Source of the DNA: Planctomycetota bacterium
GTDB taxonomy: Bacteria > Planctomycetota > Planctomycetia > Planctomycetales > Planctomycetaceae
Reading direction: 5' to 3'
Assembly (NCBI GenBank): GCA_014584345.1
Contig: JACTNB010000013.1
Span: 558,001-622,000 of the forward strand
DNA: 64,000 nucleotides
The notes beneath the pieces are model-generated. The model worked only from the letters and a program-made list of their open reading frames with translations. It was not told the DNA's origin and did not search any database. Both the position numbers and the translations under genes were made by a program. Below, piece by piece: positions 9,489-17,693 of this stretch (the first letter of the stretch is position 1; each line of letters begins with the position of its first letter).

Positions 9489-10352
9489 GTGCGCGCGACA
9501 ATCGGAGAACAGGCATCATCGCGGTTTGGGTTGGGAATGGTACTGTGCCTGGCGTTGGTCTGGGGGACGGTACTAACCGGCAGTTGGGGAGTATTCCCCG
9601 CCGTTGCACAGGCCCAGGATGGCGAGGCAACCCCGGCTCCCGAAGCCCCTGCGGCGAGCGAAGCCCCTGCGGCGAGCGAAGCTCCGGCGTCGAGCAACAA
9701 TGATGGCCCGAAACAACAAAGCTTTCTGATGTGGATGATCAACGCCTCAGGGATTTTCGGGGCCATCCTGATGGTGCTGTCGATCGTGATGATGGCCTTG
9801 GTCATGACCAACGTGATGCAGGTCAAGCGGGATGTCTTCATCCCCGGCGATTTCGTCAACGAGTTTCAGCAGAAACTCGAAGCCAAGGATTACAAGGGAG
9901 CCTACGATCTTTCCAAGGCGGACGATTCCCTGATAGCCCGCATTTTGTCGGTCGGGATGAGTCGCCTGGATCGCGGATACTCCGCGGCCATCGAAGGGAT
10001 GCAGGAAGTGGGCGAAGAGGAAAACATGAACTACGAGCATCGCCTCAGCTATCTGGCCTTGATCGCCTCGGTCGCCCCGATGATCGGACTGATGGGAACT
10101 GTGTACGGGATGATTTTGTCGTTCCAGAAGATTGCCACGGCAACGGTGGCCCCCAAGCCCAGCGAGTTGGCGGACGGGATTTCGACGGCGTTGTTCACCA
10201 CTCTGGAAGGATTGGCCGTCGCCATTCCCGCCATGGTGGCCTACAGTATGTTACGCAATCGCGTGGCCCGCTACATGCTGGAAGTGGGCATGATCAGCGA
10301 AGGACTGATGGGGCGCCTGCCAATCGGAAAATCACAGCCCCCGCAAGCCTGA
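9489..10352 (+). CDS. MotA/TolQ/ExbB-family proton channel subunit with signal-like N-terminus (second copy)
   Basis: The start is a GTG with GGGAG eight bases upstream. The 287-residue protein begins with a hydrophobic signal-like segment ending near AVAQAQ. An Ala/Pro/Ser/Glu linker, encoded in part by an 18-base tandem repeat, follows. The TolQ/ExbB core has a first membrane helix at about 80-105 and two C-terminal helices with MIGLMGTVYGMI and ALFTTLEGLAVAIPA. Unlike the first copy it carries a Glu in the last helix motif, directly after TTL. It is the first gene of a tight ExbB-ExbD-ExbD unit and should form the channel through which the two ExbD-type subunits are energised. Confidence 0.9.
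   Translation: MRATIGEQASSRFGLGMVLCLALVWGTVLTGSWGVFPAVAQAQDGEATPAPEAPAASEAPAASEAPASSNNDGPKQQSFLMWMINASGIFGAILMVLSIVMMALVMTNVMQVKRDVFIPGDFVNEFQQKLEAKDYKGAYDLSKADDSLIARILSVGMSRLDRGYSAAIEGMQEVGEEENMNYEHRLSYLALIASVAPMIGLMGTVYGMILSFQKIATATVAPKPSELADGISTALFTTLEGLAVAIPAMVAYSMLRNRVARYMLEVGMISEGLMGRLPIGKSQPPQA
9642..9695 (+). repeat. 18-base tandem repeat coding an Ala/Pro linker
   Basis: Two identical 18-base units (9642-9659, 9660-9677) and a third with four substitutions (9678-9695) encode the repeated peptide EAPAAS in the linker of the second ExbB-like protein. Copy number can change by slippage without shifting the frame. Confidence 0.85.
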
Positions 10353-10414
10353 TCTCGCGGCAGGGAGGCCTGGCCAGCAGTCTCGAGTTTTTTTCTCGTC
10401 CCGGAGAGTGACGC

Positions 10415-10891
10415 GTGCGTTACAAAAAAACGTCTTCCACGGTTCTCGAACCCGACATGACCCCCATGATCGACGTGGTCTTTCAGTTGATCGCCTTCTT
10501 CATGCTGGTGACCAACTTCGAACAGACGCAGGCCGACGAGCGGGTCAAGCTGCCCAGCGATCAACTGGCGCGCCCGCCCGAAACCAGCCGCGACAAGGTC
10601 CTCGTGGTGAATATCGGGTTCAACCGGGATAAGGACGGGGAAAAGACCGACCCGGAAGCGTATGTCTTCCAGGGGGACGACATGATTCGCGTGCTGGACT
10701 ACGGTCGGCAACTGCGCGAGGAAAAACGCGTCGCCCAGGCGCTGTACGGGCCCGAGGGGAATCGGGAAATGTCCATCGAAATCCGGGCCGACGCCGAGAC
10801 CCCCACGGGCATGATTCAGGAATTAATCAAACTGGCACAAGAAAACGGATTTGAAAAATTCTCCCTGCGGGCCAAACAACTGGTCAAGTAG
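10415..10891 (+). CDS. ExbD/TolR-family biopolymer transport protein (first of pair)
   Basis: ExbD/TolR subunits have one membrane helix bearing a proton-binding Asp and a periplasmic domain that contacts the cell wall or outer partners. The start is a GTG with GGAG eight bases upstream. The 158-residue protein has the family signature MTPMIDVVFQL at about 15-25, with the essential Asp in MIDVV, one membrane helix (to about 38) and a periplasmic domain ending in a helix near NGFEKFSL. It lies 62 bases after the second ExbB-like gene and 36 bases before the second ExbD-like gene. Confidence 0.92.
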   Translation: MRYKKTSSTVLEPDMTPMIDVVFQLIAFFMLVTNFEQTQADERVKLPSDQLARPPETSRDKVLVVNIGFNRDKDGEKTDPEAYVFQGDDMIRVLDYGRQLREEKRVAQALYGPEGNREMSIEIRADAETPTGMIQELIKLAQENGFEKFSLRAKQLVK

Positions 10892-10927
10892 GCGACTTGC
10901 AGCGTCCCAGCGACGTCCGAGGCATCC

Positions 10928-11431
10928 ATGCGTCCACGAGCTTCACGTATCACCGCCACCAAAATCGAGGCCCAGATGGCCCCCATGATTGACGTGGTGT
11001 TTCAATTGCTGATCTTCTTCATGTTGACCTTGAAAATCATCCCCGTCGAGGGGGATTTCAATATCAACATGCCCCTGGGAAAACAGGCCCAGGAATCGAA
11101 CGAGATCAAGCCTCCCCCGATCAAGGTGCGGTTGATTGCCAACACGGATGGCACCCTGGCCAGCCTGCAGATGGGGCAGCGGCAACTCGGCAACGATTAT
11201 CTTGCCTTCGATCGCCTGAACGCGGAAATTGGCAAGTTGATCGGTCGCCGCGACAATCCCTTTGCGGATGAACTCGAAGTCGAAATCGACGCGGACTATA
11301 ATCTGCACTACCGCCATGTGATTGCCGCCGTTTCCGCCTGCACCGGCTATATCAGCCCGCAAACCGGCAAGCCGGTCCGCTATGTGGAAAAAGTGAAATT
11401 CGCGCCACCCCGCCGTCCCGCTGCCGGTTGA
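10928..11431 (+). CDS. ExbD/TolR-family biopolymer transport protein (second of pair)
   Basis: The 167-residue protein repeats the architecture of its neighbour: a basic N-terminus, MAPMIDVVFQLLIFFML with the conserved Asp, one membrane helix, and a periplasmic domain. The periplasmic domain differs clearly (EIDADYNLHYRHVIAAV), so the two are paralogues and not a recent duplication. Two different ExbD-type subunits next to one ExbB-type subunit recall motors that use two TolR-like proteins per TolQ-like channel, such as the AglRQS gliding motor of Myxococcus; that comparison is inference. The amidotransferase gene starts 25 bases downstream. Confidence 0.92.
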   Translation: MRPRASRITATKIEAQMAPMIDVVFQLLIFFMLTLKIIPVEGDFNINMPLGKQAQESNEIKPPPIKVRLIANTDGTLASLQMGQRQLGNDYLAFDRLNAEIGKLIGRRDNPFADELEVEIDADYNLHYRHVIAAVSACTGYISPQTGKPVRYVEKVKFAPPRRPAAG

Positions 11432-11456
11432 TGCTCTCCGGCCAGAATGTTCCGCG

Positions 11457-12038
11457 ATGATCTTCGTTCTCGATAATTACGATTCGTTTACCTACAACCT
11501 GGTTCAGCGACTGGGGGAAATCGACCCCGGCCTGGAGATTCAGGTCTATCGCAACGATCAAATCACGCTGGACGAAATTGCCGACTTGCAGCCCGAGAAA
11601 ATCATTATTTCGCCCGGCCCCTGCACTCCCGTGGAAGCTGGCATTTCGCGCGACGTGATCCGCCGATTCGGCCCGGAACTTCCGCTGCTGGGCGTCTGCC
11701 TGGGGCATCAGTCGATTGCCGATGTTTATGGGGCACGCGTAGTCCGGGCCGATCGCCTGATGCATGGCAAGGTTTCGCTGATTCGGCATACGGGGGAAAG
11801 CGTGTTCCAGGGGCTGGACAATCCCTTCGTGGCGACGCGTTATCACAGCTTGCTGGTTCCCGAGGACTCGCTCCCCGACTGCCTGATTCCGACGGCGTGG
11901 TCGGCCGACGAAAATCACCCCCCCGAGCTGATGGGGCTGAGGCATCGCGAGTATCCGATTCACGGCGTGCAGTTCCATCCGGAAAGTTTTCTGACCGTAT
12001 CGGGAGTGCAACTGCTCAAGAATTTTCTCGCGCTCTGA
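11457..12038 (+). CDS. Glutamine amidotransferase, anthranilate/aminodeoxychorismate synthase component II
   Basis: Class I glutamine amidotransferases of the TrpG/PabA type release ammonia from glutamine for anthranilate or 4-amino-4-deoxychorismate synthesis. The protein has 193 residues, the usual length. It begins with the typical DNYDSFTYNL and has the oxyanion segment SPGPCTP. The catalytic triad is Cys81 (GVCLGHQ) with His174 and Glu176 (GVQFHPES). No component I (TrpE/PabB) gene is in the window, so tryptophan and folate roles cannot be separated. It follows the ExbD pair by 25 bases and may be cotranscribed without a functional link. Confidence 0.93.
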   Translation: MIFVLDNYDSFTYNLVQRLGEIDPGLEIQVYRNDQITLDEIADLQPEKIIISPGPCTPVEAGISRDVIRRFGPELPLLGVCLGHQSIADVYGARVVRADRLMHGKVSLIRHTGESVFQGLDNPFVATRYHSLLVPEDSLPDCLIPTAWSADENHPPELMGLRHREYPIHGVQFHPESFLTVSGVQLLKNFLAL

Positions 12039-12186
12039 TCGCGCGGCTTCGTCTCGGGTCGGTTGTTCGATCGTGCCTGAGCCTGCGGCGCCAGCAGCGG
12101 GCTGCTGGGTGTCGCGGGCACTGCAGGTACGTTTCGGTGTATAATGCGTGCCGAAATGTCGAAACATCGAACCGGAAAGGCATGAG

Positions 12187-13221
12187 ATGGAACCAGTTCG
12201 CATTGCGGTGATCGGAGCCGGGCTGTCGGGCTTGATCTGTGCCCGCGCGCTGGCCGCTGCGGGCCTGGAGGTGCGGGTGTTTGACAAGGGGCGGGGGGTA
12301 TCGGGGCGGATGTCGCTGCGACGGATCCCCGGAAATTCGGCCCATCCCGATCTGCAATTCGATCATGGAGCGCAGTACTTCACGGCACGCAGTAGCGCTT
12401 TTCGCGAGCAGGTGCAAGACTGGATTACCCGTGGAGTGGTATCTCCCTGGGAGGGGCCCTTCGTTACGCTGACGCGCGGCCAGTGTGGCCCCGATCCGGG
12501 GAATGGAGACGTACGCTACGTCGGCGTGCCTGGCATGAACGCAATCTGCAAGGATCTGTCTCTGGGATTGGATGTTCAATGCGGGGTTCGCGTGACGGGT
12601 CTGTCTCGGGGAGGCGGACATTGGCGCGTTGCCGCGGAACGGGTGCAGACGGCCCGCGAACTGGTTCTGGAGGAAGAATTTGCGGCGATAGTCTGCACGC
12701 TGCCCGCCCCCCAGGCCGTGGAGTTACTGCCCGAGGAAATTTGTTTTCGGGAGGAATTGTCGGCGGTACAGCTTGGCCCGTGCTGGTGTGGGATGGTCAG
12801 TTTTGCCCAGGACATTCCGGTGGCATTCAGTGCGGGATTCGTGCAGGAGTCTCCCTTGCGCTGGATAGCCCGGGAACGGAGCAAACCGGGGCGGCCCCGC
12901 GCGCCGGATAACTGGGTATTGCATGCCTCTCCCGATTGGTCGCGACAGATGCTCTCCCGTTCGCCGGAACAGATTGCCTCCGCGTTGCTGGCGGCGTTCT
13001 CGGCGGCATTGGGGCGTCCCTTGCCCGAGCCGATTCAGTATTCGCAGCATCGCTGGATGTACGCGCTGCCCGTGTCCCCCTTGGCCGCCGGGTGCCTGGT
13101 CGATCCCGGCCTAGGGCTGATTGCCTGTGGCGACTGGTCGGCCGGGGACCGTGTGGAAGGGGCCTTTCAGGCAGGGCAGGCGGCTGCGGAAGCGGTTCGC
13201 GGGCTGTTCCTCGGGGGTTAA
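12187..13221 (+). CDS. Renalase-like FAD-dependent oxidoreductase
   Basis: I place the start at the ATG at 12187, preceded by GGAAAGG and leading straight into the dinucleotide-binding motif IGAGLSG (about residues 9-15). Next come the adenine-binding acidic strand ending VFDKGRG and a GRM(S/A) segment with a downstream FDHGAQYFT motif, both characteristic of the bacterial renalase group. The C-terminus has the second FAD-contacting motif GDW, typical of this group. The protein is 344 residues. Family members oxidise dihydro-NAD(P) isomers that would inhibit dehydrogenases; that specific activity is from family knowledge. A 149-base gap after the amidotransferase gene suggests possible but not certain cotranscription. 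Confidence 0.8.
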   Translation: MEPVRIAVIGAGLSGLICARALAAAGLEVRVFDKGRGVSGRMSLRRIPGNSAHPDLQFDHGAQYFTARSSAFREQVQDWITRGVVSPWEGPFVTLTRGQCGPDPGNGDVRYVGVPGMNAICKDLSLGLDVQCGVRVTGLSRGGGHWRVAAERVQTARELVLEEEFAAIVCTLPAPQAVELLPEEICFREELSAVQLGPCWCGMVSFAQDIPVAFSAGFVQESPLRWIARERSKPGRPRAPDNWVLHASPDWSRQMLSRSPEQIASALLAAFSAALGRPLPEPIQYSQHRWMYALPVSPLAAGCLVDPGLGLIACGDWSAGDRVEGAFQAGQAAAEAVRGLFLGG

Positions 13222-13323
13222 GGGGGGATTTGCCGTTGGGGCACTCGCAAGCGGCAGGAGGAATCGGTATTCTGTGTGCAGGAACTGTTTAATTCGCTTA
13301 GAGGCACCCTTTTCGAGGCTGTT

Positions 13324-14403
13324 ATGAATCGCTTGTACAATTTTTCCGCTGGTCCCGCCGTTATGCCCGTGGAAGTTCTGGAAGAAGCCCGCGAGAACCT
13401 GCTCTCCCTGGGAAATACCGGGATCGGGATTATGGAGCATTCCCATCGTGGCAAAGCCTTTATGGCGGTTGCAGAGCAGGCGGAAGCGAACTGCCGCAAA
13501 CTTGCGGGAATCTCAGACGACTATGCAGTGCTGTTTCTGCAGGGGGGGGCTTCCAGTCAGTTTTTCATGGTTCCGATGAATCTGCTGTCCGCGGATCGAA
13601 CCGCGGATTATCTGGTGACCGGTTCCTGGGCGAAGAAGGCGCAGAAGGAAGCGAAGTTGTTCGGCAAGACACACACGGCGTGCAGCAGCGAGGACCGCAA
13701 TTTCTGCTATATTCCGCGGGAGACGAGCTACAGCGATAACCCGGCGTATGTGCATTTCACCTCGAACAACACCATTTTCGGGACGCAGTTCGCCTCCGAG
13801 CCGGTTATCCCCGCTGGGACGTCTTTGATCTGCGATGCGAGCAGCGACATTTTTTCCCGCCCGCTGGATATTTCGAAGTACGGTCTGATTTACGCGGGCG
13901 CCCAGAAAAATCTCGGCCCGAGCGGCGTGACACTGGTGATCATTCGCAAGGATCTGATTGAACGCGGGCCCGCGACGCTGCCGGCCATGCTGCAATATCG
14001 CACGCATTCCGAAAATGATTCGATGTACAACACGCCGCCAACCTTCGGCATCTATGTGATGGGGTTGATCTTCCAATGGATTGAGCGTCAGGGTGGGCTG
14101 TCGGGCATGGCCGCGAACAACGCGGCCAAGGCCAGGCCGCTGTACGATTATCTCGACCAGAGTTCCCTGTTCCGAGCGACGGCCGATGCCGATAGCCGTT
14201 CCCTGATGAATGTCTGCTTTGTGACGGGGAACGAGGAACTGGATGCGAAATTCATCGCCGCCGCCAAGGCCGCGGGTTTTGATGGATTGAAGGGGCACCG
14301 CAGCGTGGGAGGCATGCGTGCCAGCATTTACAACGCGTTTCCCGCGGAGGGAGTGGCAGCGCTGGTGCAGTTCATGCGGGATTTTGAATCGCAAAACGGT
14401 TAA
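13324..14403 (+). CDS. serC: Phosphoserine aminotransferase
   Basis: SerC converts 3-phosphohydroxypyruvate to phosphoserine with glutamate, and also serves pyridoxal phosphate synthesis. The start at 13324 gives 359 residues, the normal length, and the canonical N-terminus RLYNFSAGPAV. The motif GIMEHSHRGK, the phosphate-binding FLQGGASSQF, and the PLP lysine Lys195 in YAGAQKNLGPSGV are all present, as is the C-terminal substrate-binding GLKGHRSVGGMRAS. An upstream in-frame ATG at 13276 would add 16 residues with no homology to the family start. Serine biosynthesis partners serA and serB are not in the window. Confidence 0.97.
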   Translation: MNRLYNFSAGPAVMPVEVLEEARENLLSLGNTGIGIMEHSHRGKAFMAVAEQAEANCRKLAGISDDYAVLFLQGGASSQFFMVPMNLLSADRTADYLVTGSWAKKAQKEAKLFGKTHTACSSEDRNFCYIPRETSYSDNPAYVHFTSNNTIFGTQFASEPVIPAGTSLICDASSDIFSRPLDISKYGLIYAGAQKNLGPSGVTLVIIRKDLIERGPATLPAMLQYRTHSENDSMYNTPPTFGIYVMGLIFQWIERQGGLSGMAANNAAKARPLYDYLDQSSLFRATADADSRSLMNVCFVTGNEELDAKFIAAAKAAGFDGLKGHRSVGGMRASIYNAFPAEGVAALVQFMRDFESQNG

Positions 14404-14712
14404 ACGCCACCAGGCAAGCAGGGCTTTGCATCCGTCACGGCGGCACGATAACAGCCATGGTGACGGTCGGCGGGTATGGTCTGGAGTCTTCGGGGCTTGC
14501 CCGTGCATCGTGGTTCGGGTATTTGCATGCGCGTGGTATTTTCCTGAAAGGCTTCCCCTGATCGAGTACGATGCAAGTCCACAACGGAAGCGGAAAACAG
14601 GAGACCGTGTGAAACCTGAGTTCCGAAGAGGACCGGGCGGCGGTGTCTGGTTACCAGAAGAGCGTGATCTGGTGTTTTGAGTCATCGTACGGAAGAAATT
14701 GGCGGAAGAAGC
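14404..14712. other. Intergenic region serC / der
   Basis: The 309-base gap contains an inverted repeat, CCGTCAC at 14432-14438 and GTGACGG at 14460-14466, 28 bases after the serC stop, which may be a weak terminator. No convincing promoter, RNA or ORF is visible in the rest. Confidence 0.4.
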
Positions 14713-16071
14713 ATGGCAGTACCCAAAGTGGTAATCGTGGGCAGGCCGAACGTGGGGAAAAGCTCCATTTTCAATTGGCTGTCCGGCAAGATGATCTCGG
14801 TGGTGGATCCCACGGCGGGAGTCACCCGGGATCGCGTGACGCAGTTGGCGCATCACGGGGAACGCTATTTCGAATTGATCGACACGGGGGGAATCGGCAT
14901 TGTGGACAGCGACGACCTGTCCGCGGATGTCGAGCGGCAGATCGAAACCGCCCTGGAAGAAGCGGATCTGATTCTGTTTGTGACCGACGGCCTGACGGGG
15001 GTGACGCCGCTGGATCAGGAAGTTGCGGAAAAATTGCGGCGGATAAATCTCCCGAAACTGCTGGTTGTCAACAAATGTGAATCGACTCGCACCGATCTGG
15101 AACTGCCGCAATTCTACGGTCTGGCCGATGCTCCGTTGCTGCAGATCAGCGTCAAGGCGAATCGCAATCGGGATCTGCTGTTGGAGATGCTGCTGGAAAG
15201 GCTCCCCGCAGCCGAAGCGAGCGAGCAGGCAGAGGGAGCGGAACTTTCCGCGGAACCCGAGATGCAACTGGCGATTGTGGGGCGCCGGAATGTCGGCAAA
15301 AGTTCGTTCATCAATGCGCTGGCCCAGGAAGAACGGATGATCGTCAGCGAAATCGCGGGCACCACGCGCGACAGCGTGGATGTTCGCTTCGAACTGGATG
15401 GGAAATCGTTCGTGGCGATCGACACGCCCGGGGTGCGCAAGAAAAAATCGCTGGCCAACGACATCGAATTTTACGGACTGGTCCGGGCGCAGAAGAGTAT
15501 TCGCCGGGCCAGTCTGGTGCTGATGATGTTCGATGCGACCAAGACGATTTCCAAAGTCGACAAGCAACTGGTCGAGGAAATCGAAAAGCACTACAAGCCC
15601 TGCATTTTCGTCGTCAATAAATGGGACCTGGGACTCGAAGCCGGGATGACCACGGAGAAGTGGGCCGAGTACCTGATCAAAACCTTTGCTTCCATGCGGC
15701 ACGTGCCGATTGCGTTTGTCACGGCCAAGGAAGGGAAGAACACCCGCAAGTTGATCAATCTGGCACAAACGATCTATAAGCAGGGGCGGCTACGGGTTTC
15801 CACCGGCAAACTGAATAAGGTTGTGGAGCAGGCCGTGGAACGGAATGTCCCGCCGATGCGACGCAACAAACGCCCCAAGATTTATTATGCCACCCAGGTC
15901 GCCACCGAGCCTCCTACGATTGTGGTCAAATGCAATCAGCCGATTCTGTTCGATTCGAGTTGGAAACGGTACTTTCTGGGTTATTTGCGGGAAGAGCTTC
16001 CTTTCAAGGAAGTCCCGATCAAGGTGTATTTCCGCCCGCGCGGCGAAGCCGAGGAAGGCGAGGAGGGTTGA
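14713..16071 (+). CDS. der: Ribosome biogenesis GTPase Der (EngA), two GTPase domains
   Basis: Der is an essential double GTPase needed for assembly of the 50S ribosomal subunit. The start at 14713 after a GGCGGAAG site gives 452 residues, a normal length. Both P-loops are present: GRPNVGKSS near residue 10 and GRRNVGKSS near residue 190. Each is followed by its switch regions and NKxD motifs (NKCE, deviating from NKxD in the first domain, and NKWD in the second). The KH-like C-terminal domain follows and ends in the family motif PIKVYFRPR. The NKCE in place of NKxD in domain one is worth noting, as it may lower guanine specificity. It is convergent with the small membrane protein gene. Confidence 0.95.
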   Translation: MAVPKVVIVGRPNVGKSSIFNWLSGKMISVVDPTAGVTRDRVTQLAHHGERYFELIDTGGIGIVDSDDLSADVERQIETALEEADLILFVTDGLTGVTPLDQEVAEKLRRINLPKLLVVNKCESTRTDLELPQFYGLADAPLLQISVKANRNRDLLLEMLLERLPAAEASEQAEGAELSAEPEMQLAIVGRRNVGKSSFINALAQEERMIVSEIAGTTRDSVDVRFELDGKSFVAIDTPGVRKKKSLANDIEFYGLVRAQKSIRRASLVLMMFDATKTISKVDKQLVEEIEKHYKPCIFVVNKWDLGLEAGMTTEKWAEYLIKTFASMRHVPIAFVTAKEGKNTRKLINLAQTIYKQGRLRVSTGKLNKVVEQAVERNVPPMRRNKRPKIYYATQVATEPPTIVVKCNQPILFDSSWKRYFLGYLREELPFKEVPIKVYFRPRGEAEEGEEG

Positions 16072-16075
16072 AAGC

Positions 16076-16306
16076 CTACGGCTGCTGGCCCGAGTGCTGT
16101 TCCGGCAGGGGAGCAGGTCCCTTGGGAAGGGTGTCGAAATTCGGATAGCGTGTCAGCAGGATCAGGCAGAGCACAACGGCTGCAATCAACGGCAGCAACC
16201 CCAGCAGGCCGAGATAGATCAGGAACGACCAGTCGCGCCGTGTCAGTTGCTCCCCATGCGGATTAAATTCCGGCCTATCGGGCGTGGGGGGAGAAGGGTT
16301 ATTCAT
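16076..16306 (-). CDS. Small single-pass membrane protein, translationally coupled to uvrC
   Basis: The ORF from the ATG at 16304-16306 encodes 76 residues with a polar Pro-rich N-terminus, one hydrophobic helix (about 30-52, IYLGLLGLLPLIAAVVL) and a short polar C-terminus. Its start codon overlaps the uvrC stop region by eight bases, a typical coupling arrangement, which supports it being real. An in-frame start further up would run antiparallel to nothing but through uvrC and adds Cys-rich sequence that looks non-native. I do not recognise a family and would not assign a DNA-repair role from position alone. Confidence 0.6.
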   Translation of the reverse strand: MNNPSPPTPDRPEFNPHGEQLTRRDWSFLIYLGLLGLLPLIAAVVLCLILLTRYPNFDTLPKGPAPLPEQHSGQQP

Positions 16307-17693
16307 CGAAGGTAGACTTTCGGCGAAGCAGATGGTGGTAATGCTGTGCGAAGCGGTGGGCTTCGTCTCGCACGTATTGCAGCAGCCGCAGCCCGAAGGA
16401 ATCACGTGAAACGCGTCGCGGTTCCGCTTCGCCGGGCAGGTAGATTTCCTCTTCCCGCTTTGCCAGCGAGATCGTCATGGGAGGAGTCACATCGATGGCC
16501 CGCATCGCCTCCAGGGCAGCGTTCAACTGCCCTTTTCCCCCATCGATCAGCAGCAGATCGGGAAAGGATTCTCCCTGCTGTTGCAGGCTCCGCAAACGCC
16601 GCGACACGACTTCTCGCATCGAGGCGAAATCGTCCACGCCGTCCACGCTGCGAATTTTGTAGCGGCGGTAACCGTGCTTGAATGGCAGCCCATCGATGAA
16701 CTGGACCAGCGAGGCCACGGTCTCGCCCCCCTGCAAATGGGCGATATCCATCCCCTCGATGCGTCGGGGGAGTTCGGGCAGATCGAGAATTTTCTTGAGT
16801 CCCGCCAGCCCCTTTTTGGGATCGATGAAAAAGACTTCCGGTTGTTGATGAGTATCGACTTCGCCACGGAGTTCGATCGACTTCAGGGCTTCGAGCTGAT
16901 CGCGCAAGCGGGCCGCCTTCTCGAATTGCAGATTCCTGGCCGCCTCCTGCATTTCCTGTTCGAGTTCGCGAAGCAGGCGGGTGCGGTTTCCATCGAGAAA
17001 CATGCGCAGTTTTTGAATATCCCGGCGATATTCCTCCTTGCCGATGCGCAGATTGCACGGGGCGGTGCACTGATTGATACTCGCCAGCAGGCAAGGGCGG
17101 TACCAGCGCCATTTTTCGTCCTGCTCCTCGATATCCAGGCTGCAGGTGCGGAACCGGAAGATCTTCTGGAGGACGGTGATAGTTTCCCGCAGTTGACCGG
17201 CGCTGGTGAAGGGCCCATACAACTTCGTTCCTCGCGCGCGGGGCGTACGGGTGAACTCGACACGGGGAAAATCTTCCCGCGTGGTGATTTCCAGATAGGG
17301 AAAGGTTTTGTCGTCCTTCAGTTCCGTGTTGTAACGGGGTTGAATGTCCTTGATCAGCCGGGCTTCCAGCAGCAGGGCATCCACTTCCGTCTCGGCCGGC
17401 AGGTAATCGATATCGGCGATTTCTCGGACCAGGTCGGCGGTGCGGCGTTCCTCGGCGGCGGCGGCCAGAAAGTAACTTCCTGCCCGGGCGCGCAAGTTCA
17501 CGGCCTTGCCCACGTAAATCACCCGATCCTCGGCGTCCTTCATCAGATACACGCCCGGGGTCGTGGGAAACTGGCGGACTTTGTCGCGCGGTTCCAGCCG
17601 CTCCCCATGCGCGGGCCCCGCAGTCGGAGTCTGGTCCGCCTGCTCGCCTTGGGGAGGTTCCGGAGTGCTGGAGTGTTCTGCAAACTGGCTCAT
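16299..17693 (-). CDS. uvrC: Compact excinuclease subunit UvrC lacking two usual regions
   Basis: UvrC makes both incisions of nucleotide excision repair. The 464-residue protein has the GIY-YIG nuclease (about 43-125, GVYLMKD...VIYVGKA) and four cysteines matching the reported UvrC iron-sulfur site (184, 201, 209, 213). A UVR helix pair that binds UvrB lies at about 240-273. The RNase H-like nuclease carries Asp316 (GMDIAHL), Asp384 (LLIDGGKGQL) and His446 (RDEAHRFA). E. coli UvrC has 610 residues. Here about 100-130 residues between the UVR motif and the RNase H-like domain are missing, as is the C-terminal helix-hairpin-helix pair. The ORF ends cleanly, with no frameshifted remainder visible. 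Confidence 0.9.
   Translation of the reverse strand: MSQFAEHSSTPEPPQGEQADQTPTAGPAHGERLEPRDKVRQFPTTPGVYLMKDAEDRVIYVGKAVNLRARAGSYFLAAAAEERRTADLVREIADIDYLPAETEVDALLLEARLIKDIQPRYNTELKDDKTFPYLEITTREDFPRVEFTRTPRARGTKLYGPFTSAGQLRETITVLQKIFRFRTCSLDIEEQDEKWRWYRPCLLASINQCTAPCNLRIGKEEYRRDIQKLRMFLDGNRTRLLRELEQEMQEAARNLQFEKAARLRDQLEALKSIELRGEVDTHQQPEVFFIDPKKGLAGLKKILDLPELPRRIEGMDIAHLQGGETVASLVQFIDGLPFKHGYRRYKIRSVDGVDDFASMREVVSRRLRSLQQQGESFPDLLLIDGGKGQLNAALEAMRAIDVTPPMTISLAKREEEIYLPGEAEPRRVSRDSFGLRLLQYVRDEAHRFAQHYHHLLRRKSTFDE

Noticed and set aside
13513..15768. 751-residue minus-strand ORF spanning serC and der
   Set aside because: It runs antisense through two clearly identified genes and the gap between them, and has an Arg/Gln/His-rich composition typical of shadows.
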